Source: SAR86 cluster bacterium (lineage in GTDB: Bacteria > Pseudomonadota > Gammaproteobacteria > SAR86 > D2472). Taken from it: a stretch of DNA of 9,166 bases. The position numbers and the translations under genes are program-made. Within the stretch, counting starts at the first letter, position 1; the number at the start of each line of letters is the position of its first letter. Of this stretch, positions 6,165-9,166 are shown in pieces. The notes beneath the pieces were generated by a model. That model was not told the origin of the DNA. It was given only the letters and a program-made list of their open reading frames with translations, and did not search any database. The stretch covers positions 1 to 9,166 of the forward strand of contig JAQWJG010000006.1 of the NCBI GenBank assembly GCA_029248485.1. Direction: 5' to 3'.

Positions 6165-7151
6165 TTAGCCCAACAATTTCTTGACGATCTGAGGGCCTTG
6201 ATAAATAAAACTGGTATAGATTTGCACCAAAGAAGCTCCTAAGTCTAATTTTGAGTTAAAGCTCTCTTTATTATCTACACCACCCACACCAATTTTAAAC
6301 AAACGAGGGTCATGTGAATGGGCTATTTTTAAAAGATCATTAGATTTTGTAAAAAGGGGTTTACCTGACAATCCTCCAATAAGATTTTTACCAGTAGACT
6401 GTTCTAAATCATGTTTTTTAACAGTGGTGTTAGAGGTAATTACTCCATCAAAATCAAATTTTTGAATTGCAGATAAAATCACAGAAATAATACCTTCATC
6501 TTCATCAGGTGAAAGTTTAATCAATATAGGGTTGGCGTATTGCATCTTTTTACGCGCTAGACTCAAGGATTCAAATAATGGTAAAAAATTTTCTTCTAAG
6601 TGAAATGATCTTAGGTTAGGGGTATTCGGCGAAGAAATATTAACTGCTATATAATCTGCAAATGGGCAGACTTTAGTAAAACATTCAATGTAATCATCAA
6701 TTCTTTTTTGACCTTCTGATTCTTTATTAGCACCAATATTAATTCCAAGAACGCCTTCAAAAGTTCTCAGTTTTACTCTTTCAACTAAATAATCAACTCC
6801 TTTGTTATTGAATCCCAACCTATTGACAATTGCTCCTTGACTGGGAAAACGAAATATTCTTGGTTTTGGATTTCCTGGTTGAGCCAAGGGTGTAATTGTT
6901 CCTATTTCAATAAAACCAAATCCTAATGCGCCCAAAGAGTCTATGAAGTCTCCATTTTTATCAAGCCCTGCGGCAATCCCCAGCCTGTTTTTAAAGGTTA
7001 AACCTTTGAATTCAATTGATTCTGAAGAATTTGTATGTGGAAAAAGCAGTCCAATAAGATTAAATTTATGCAAAAAGTTTAGAGCATTTAATGCTACTAA
7101 GTGAGATATTTCAGGAGGCAGTAATCTTAAAAGCAATAATGCCAATTTCAT
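6165..7151 (-). CDS. pyrD: Dihydroorotate dehydrogenase, quinone-dependent (class 2)
   Basis: PyrD oxidises dihydroorotate to orotate in pyrimidine synthesis, passing electrons through FMN to membrane quinone. The 328 residues (E. coli 336) open with a short amphipathic and hydrophobic region (1-37) that associates with the membrane in class 2 enzymes. Then come GIAAGLDKNG (58-67), GTITPLAQPGNPKPR (84-98), AIVNRLGFNN (107-116), the active-site loop NISSPNTPNLR (171-181, with catalytic serine S174), LIKLSPD (210-216), the TSNTT segment (239-243), GGLSGKPL (259-266), GVGGV (288-292) and the FMN phosphate region VQIYTSF (309-315). A serine base instead of cysteine, and the N-terminal extension, place it in class 2. 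It sits 21 bases after galU and 8 bases before the membrane-protein gene. It is intact and ordinary. Confidence 0.98.
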   Translation of the reverse strand: MKLALLLLRLLPPEISHLVALNALNFLHKFNLIGLLFPHTNSSESIEFKGLTFKNRLGIAAGLDKNGDFIDSLGALGFGFIEIGTITPLAQPGNPKPRIFRFPSQGAIVNRLGFNNKGVDYLVERVKLRTFEGVLGINIGANKESEGQKRIDDYIECFTKVCPFADYIAVNISSPNTPNLRSFHLEENFLPLFESLSLARKKMQYANPILIKLSPDEDEGIISVILSAIQKFDFDGVITSNTTVKKHDLEQSTGKNLIGGLSGKPLFTKSNDLLKIAHSHDPRLFKIGVGGVDNKESFNSKLDLGASLVQIYTSFIYQGPQIVKKLLG

Positions 7152-7172
7152 TTAACAATTTCCATATCCAGC

Positions 7173-8006
7173 TCATTCATCGAACATATCTTTGGCGAGA
7201 TGCTTAATGGCATTTACATAACCATGCCTAGATCCACAATCAAAATGCTCACCTTCATACATATGTCCTACAACTTTTTCTTCATCAAGCATAAGCTTAA
7301 TTGCATCCGTAAGCTGGACTTCCCCACCAACACTTGGGGCAAGATTATTTAAATATTTAAAGATGCTACTAGAAAGAATATACCTACCAACAACCGCTAG
7401 GTTTGATGGCGCATTAGTTTTTGGTTTTTCAACAATGTCTTTCAAAAGAAATGTCTTGTTTGTCGAAGTGGATTTATCGATAGAAATTACACCATATTTT
7501 TCTGTTTCATTTTCTGGCACTTCATTAACACCAATCACAGAACATTGATGCTCCTTATAAATATTAATCAATTGGCTTGTGCATGATTGATGGTTTATTA
7601 TCAAATCGTCTGCAAGAATAATTGCAAAGGGCTCTTCTTGGATTAAATGCTCAGCATGCAAAATGGCATCCCCAAGACCATTTTGAGTTTTTTGTCTTAC
7701 ATAAGTAAATTTAATATCCTTAAAAATATCTCTATTGATTTTTTCTACAAAATCTTTTTTACCAGAATTTAGTAATTTTTCTTCAAGTTCAAAGTTTTGA
7801 TCAAAATGATCCTCTATTGCTCTTTTCGTATGACTGGTAATAAAAATAATCTCAGTGATGCCAGCATTTACTGCTTCTTCAACAGCATATTCAATTAATG
7901 GCTTATCAATTATGGGCAGCATTTCCTTTGGAATAGCTTTGGTAGCCGGCAAAAATCTAGTGCCGAGACCGGCGACAGGAAAAACTGCTTTAGTGATTGT
8001 TTTCAT
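7173..8006 (-). CDS. galU: UTP-glucose-1-phosphate uridylyltransferase
   Basis: GalU makes UDP-glucose from UTP and glucose-1-phosphate, feeding cell-envelope polysaccharide and glycolipid synthesis. The 277 residues (E. coli 302, many bacteria 280-290) begin with the nucleotide-binding signature FPVAGLGTRFLPATKAIPKE (9-28), followed by M29-P31 and DKPLI. They continue with GLGDAI (110-115), the acidic site LADD (131-134), VEKP (192-195), VGRY (206-209), GGEVQLTDAI (227-236) and FDCGSRHGY (255-263). These residues define the GalU branch rather than glucose-1-phosphate thymidylyltransferases. The slightly short C-terminus is within family range. The gene starts 5 bases after the rhomboid stop and lies just upstream of pyrD, which works towards the UTP that GalU uses. 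Co-transcription is very likely, but a regulatory link is inference. Confidence 0.96.
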   Translation of the reverse strand: MKTITKAVFPVAGLGTRFLPATKAIPKEMLPIIDKPLIEYAVEEAVNAGITEIIFITSHTKRAIEDHFDQNFELEEKLLNSGKKDFVEKINRDIFKDIKFTYVRQKTQNGLGDAILHAEHLIQEEPFAIILADDLIINHQSCTSQLINIYKEHQCSVIGVNEVPENETEKYGVISIDKSTSTNKTFLLKDIVEKPKTNAPSNLAVVGRYILSSSIFKYLNNLAPSVGGEVQLTDAIKLMLDEEKVVGHMYEGEHFDCGSRHGYVNAIKHLAKDMFDE

Positions 8007-8011
8007 TCAAA

Positions 8012-8614
8012 TTAAATCTTCAAAGTATATTTAGACATTATGCCAAGAATAAACCCAGCTATCATACCAACTAAATGGGCTATGTTAGCAACATTACCAA
8101 AACCAAAAACTTTTAATACCCCCGTAAAGCCAATTAAAAGCCAAATAAACATAAAAATATATAAGGCATTTGGTAAATCGTATCTTTGACCTCTGTTATC
8201 TAAATCTAATATAAAACAATAGCCCAAAAGACCATACACAGACCCACTCAATCCTCCAAAGAGATAATCGCCAGTCAAAAAATATTGGCCTAGATTACTT
8301 GAAACACCAGCAAACAAGAATAAGGTTAAAAATATTCCTTTGCCATCAATGATTTCAATTTTTGAACCAAGGATGTATATCCATAAGCAATTAAATATTA
8401 GGTGAGTAAGTGAAAAATGCAGAAAAGTCGGAGTGATGAGTCTCCACCATTCCTTGGAGACAATATAAGTATTTTCAAATGATGGATAAAAAGAAGATCC
8501 ATTATTTTTCAGGAAAAGAAATGGCTCTAATAAAGCACTAAAACCAAAACTTGTTCCAAAACTGAGCAATACAGCAATTAAAATAATATAAAAATAGAAA
8601 GAGCGAGTATTCAA
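8012..8614 (-). CDS. Rhomboid-family intramembrane serine protease (GlpG-like)
   Basis: Rhomboids cut substrates within or near their membrane helices. This 200-residue protein looks catalytically complete. It has EWWRLITPTFLHFSLTHLIFN (55-75), in which H66, H71 and N75 align with GlpG H145, H150 and N154. The GLSGSVYG motif (121-128) has the nucleophile S123, and ANIAHLVG (176-183) has the partner H180. About six hydrophobic helices are visible. There is no N-terminal cytoplasmic domain like that of E. coli GlpG, so this is the minimal rhomboid core. The start is the TTG at 8614-8612, because an in-frame stop lies at 8632-8630 and no ATG or GTG lies between. It begins 2 bases after the nadK stop, and its own stop is 5 bases before galU. 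Its substrate is unknown. The neighbours suggest a housekeeping operon rather than a dedicated partner. Confidence 0.93.
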   Translation of the reverse strand: MNTRSFYFYIILIAVLLSFGTSFGFSALLEPFLFLKNNGSSFYPSFENTYIVSKEWWRLITPTFLHFSLTHLIFNCLWIYILGSKIEIIDGKGIFLTLFLFAGVSSNLGQYFLTGDYLFGGLSGSVYGLLGYCFILDLDNRGQRYDLPNALYIFMFIWLLIGFTGVLKVFGFGNVANIAHLVGMIAGFILGIMSKYTLKI

Positions 8615-8616
8615 GA

Positions 8617-9166
8617 CTAACGGATTTTCTTAGCGGTAATATCCAAACTCCAACCCAATTTTTCTCTGCAAGCTTCATAAAAATCATTGTTAGAAGGATG
8701 AATGATTTTCAAAGATGAATTTTTCTTAGAGATATGAATAGAATTATTATATTCGACAGGTATATCTTTCTGGCCATCAACACAAACCATCGCATGATCT
8801 AGAGGCCCTTCAATTAACTGAATCTCCAGAGATTTCTTATTAGAAACTATCAAAGGTCTGGATGAAAGGCTCTGTGACATCATCGGAATAATATTCCAGA
8901 TATTTAGTTCTGGATGAACTATTGATCCTCCAGCAGATAATGCATATGCGGTTGATCCAGTCGGAGTTGCGACAATTAATCCATCTGAACGCTGTTCATA
9001 AACTGTCTTGCCATCAATCAACAATCTATATCTCATGAGCTGAGCATAAGATCCTGAATGAATTAATACCTCATTTAACCCAAAAATTTCTTGATCTGAG
9101 AAACCTGCTTCTACTAAGCTCCTTTCTTCAAGTATGTAATCGCCATTAAAAATATCTTTTACAACT
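8617..9166 (-). CDS. nadK: NAD kinase (5' part outside the window)
   Basis: NAD kinase phosphorylates NAD to NADP and is the only route to that cofactor. The frame is open from the right edge of the window to the TAG at 8619-8617, giving the last 182 residues of a protein usually about 290 long. The fragment shows LNEVLIHSG (30-38, the conserved N-E pair), QRSDGLIVATPTGSTAY (58-74), LSAGGSIVHP (76-85), LSSRPLIVS (100-108), VDGQ (129-132) and the typical C-terminal KLGWS (169-173). The N-terminal GGDGT motif would lie beyond position 9166. An ATG at 9036 is an internal methionine, because the conserved N-E region precedes it in frame. The gene is followed after 2 bases by the rhomboid gene and is the first visible gene of the minus-strand block; any promoter is outside the window. 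Confidence 0.96.
   Translation of the reverse strand, partial: VVKDIFNGDYILEERSLVEAGFSDQEIFGLNEVLIHSGSYAQLMRYRLLIDGKTVYEQRSDGLIVATPTGSTAYALSAGGSIVHPELNIWNIIPMMSQSLSSRPLIVSNKKSLEIQLIEGPLDHAMVCVDGQKDIPVEYNNSIHISKKNSSLKIIHPSNNDFYEACREKLGWSLDITAKKIR

Noticed and set aside
5996..6184. A 62-codon plus-strand open frame across the start of the membrane-protein gene
   Set aside because: It is antisense to the hydrophobic helix, overlaps the pyrD end, and has no ribosome site or recognisable feature.
7363..7548. A 61-codon plus-strand open frame inside galU
   Set aside because: It is antisense to the conserved VEKP and VGRY region of GalU.
1..9166. A mobile element, defence system, CRISPR array or other novel multi-gene system
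   Set aside because: No transposase, integrase, direct repeats, attachment sites or defence domains are seen. Nearly all genes are recognisable core genes of even AT-rich composition.

Overview
The window looks like a compact, AT-rich chromosomal segment from a gammaproteobacterium. The LexA, ThrH, quinone-type PyrD, GlpG-like rhomboid and TopA proteins, together with a canonical CTGT-N8-ACAG LexA operator, fit that class. High AT content, intergenic gaps of 2 to 92 bases, few Shine-Dalgarno sites and several TTG starts suggest a streamlined marine lineage such as SAR86. That placement is inferred from the look of the sequence, not from a search. I see no mobile element, CRISPR array, tRNA or rRNA, and no stretch over 300 bases lacks a gene.

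Left block (1-2037, minus strand, read right to left): a cytosolic 5'-nucleotidase of the NT5C1 type, then thrH, then queH, which runs off the left edge. The gaps are 2 and 5 bases, so this is very probably one operon. It diverges from lexA (2105-2722, plus strand). The 67-base space between them holds a single strong LexA operator, which may control both directions.

Middle (2719-3068): a small conserved-looking 85-residue protein converges on lexA and overlaps its end by 4 bases. Behind it is a 92-base gap with a possible promoter.

Right block (3069-9166, minus strand, read right to left): nadK (5' end outside the window), a rhomboid protease, galU, pyrD, a 144-residue single-pass membrane protein of unknown function, and topA. 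The gaps are 2, 5, 21, 8 and 25 bases, so at least the first five genes look co-transcribed. topA may also have its own promoter.

Functionally the window combines SOS control (LexA), DNA supercoiling (TopA), nucleotide and cofactor metabolism (PyrD, GalU, NAD kinase, 5'-nucleotidase), serine/threonine phosphate metabolism (ThrH), tRNA queuosine synthesis (QueH) and membrane proteolysis (rhomboid). Most of it is ordinary core genome. The points most worth a second look are the possible SOS control of the nucleotidase-thrH-queH operon and the two unnamed small proteins flanking topA.
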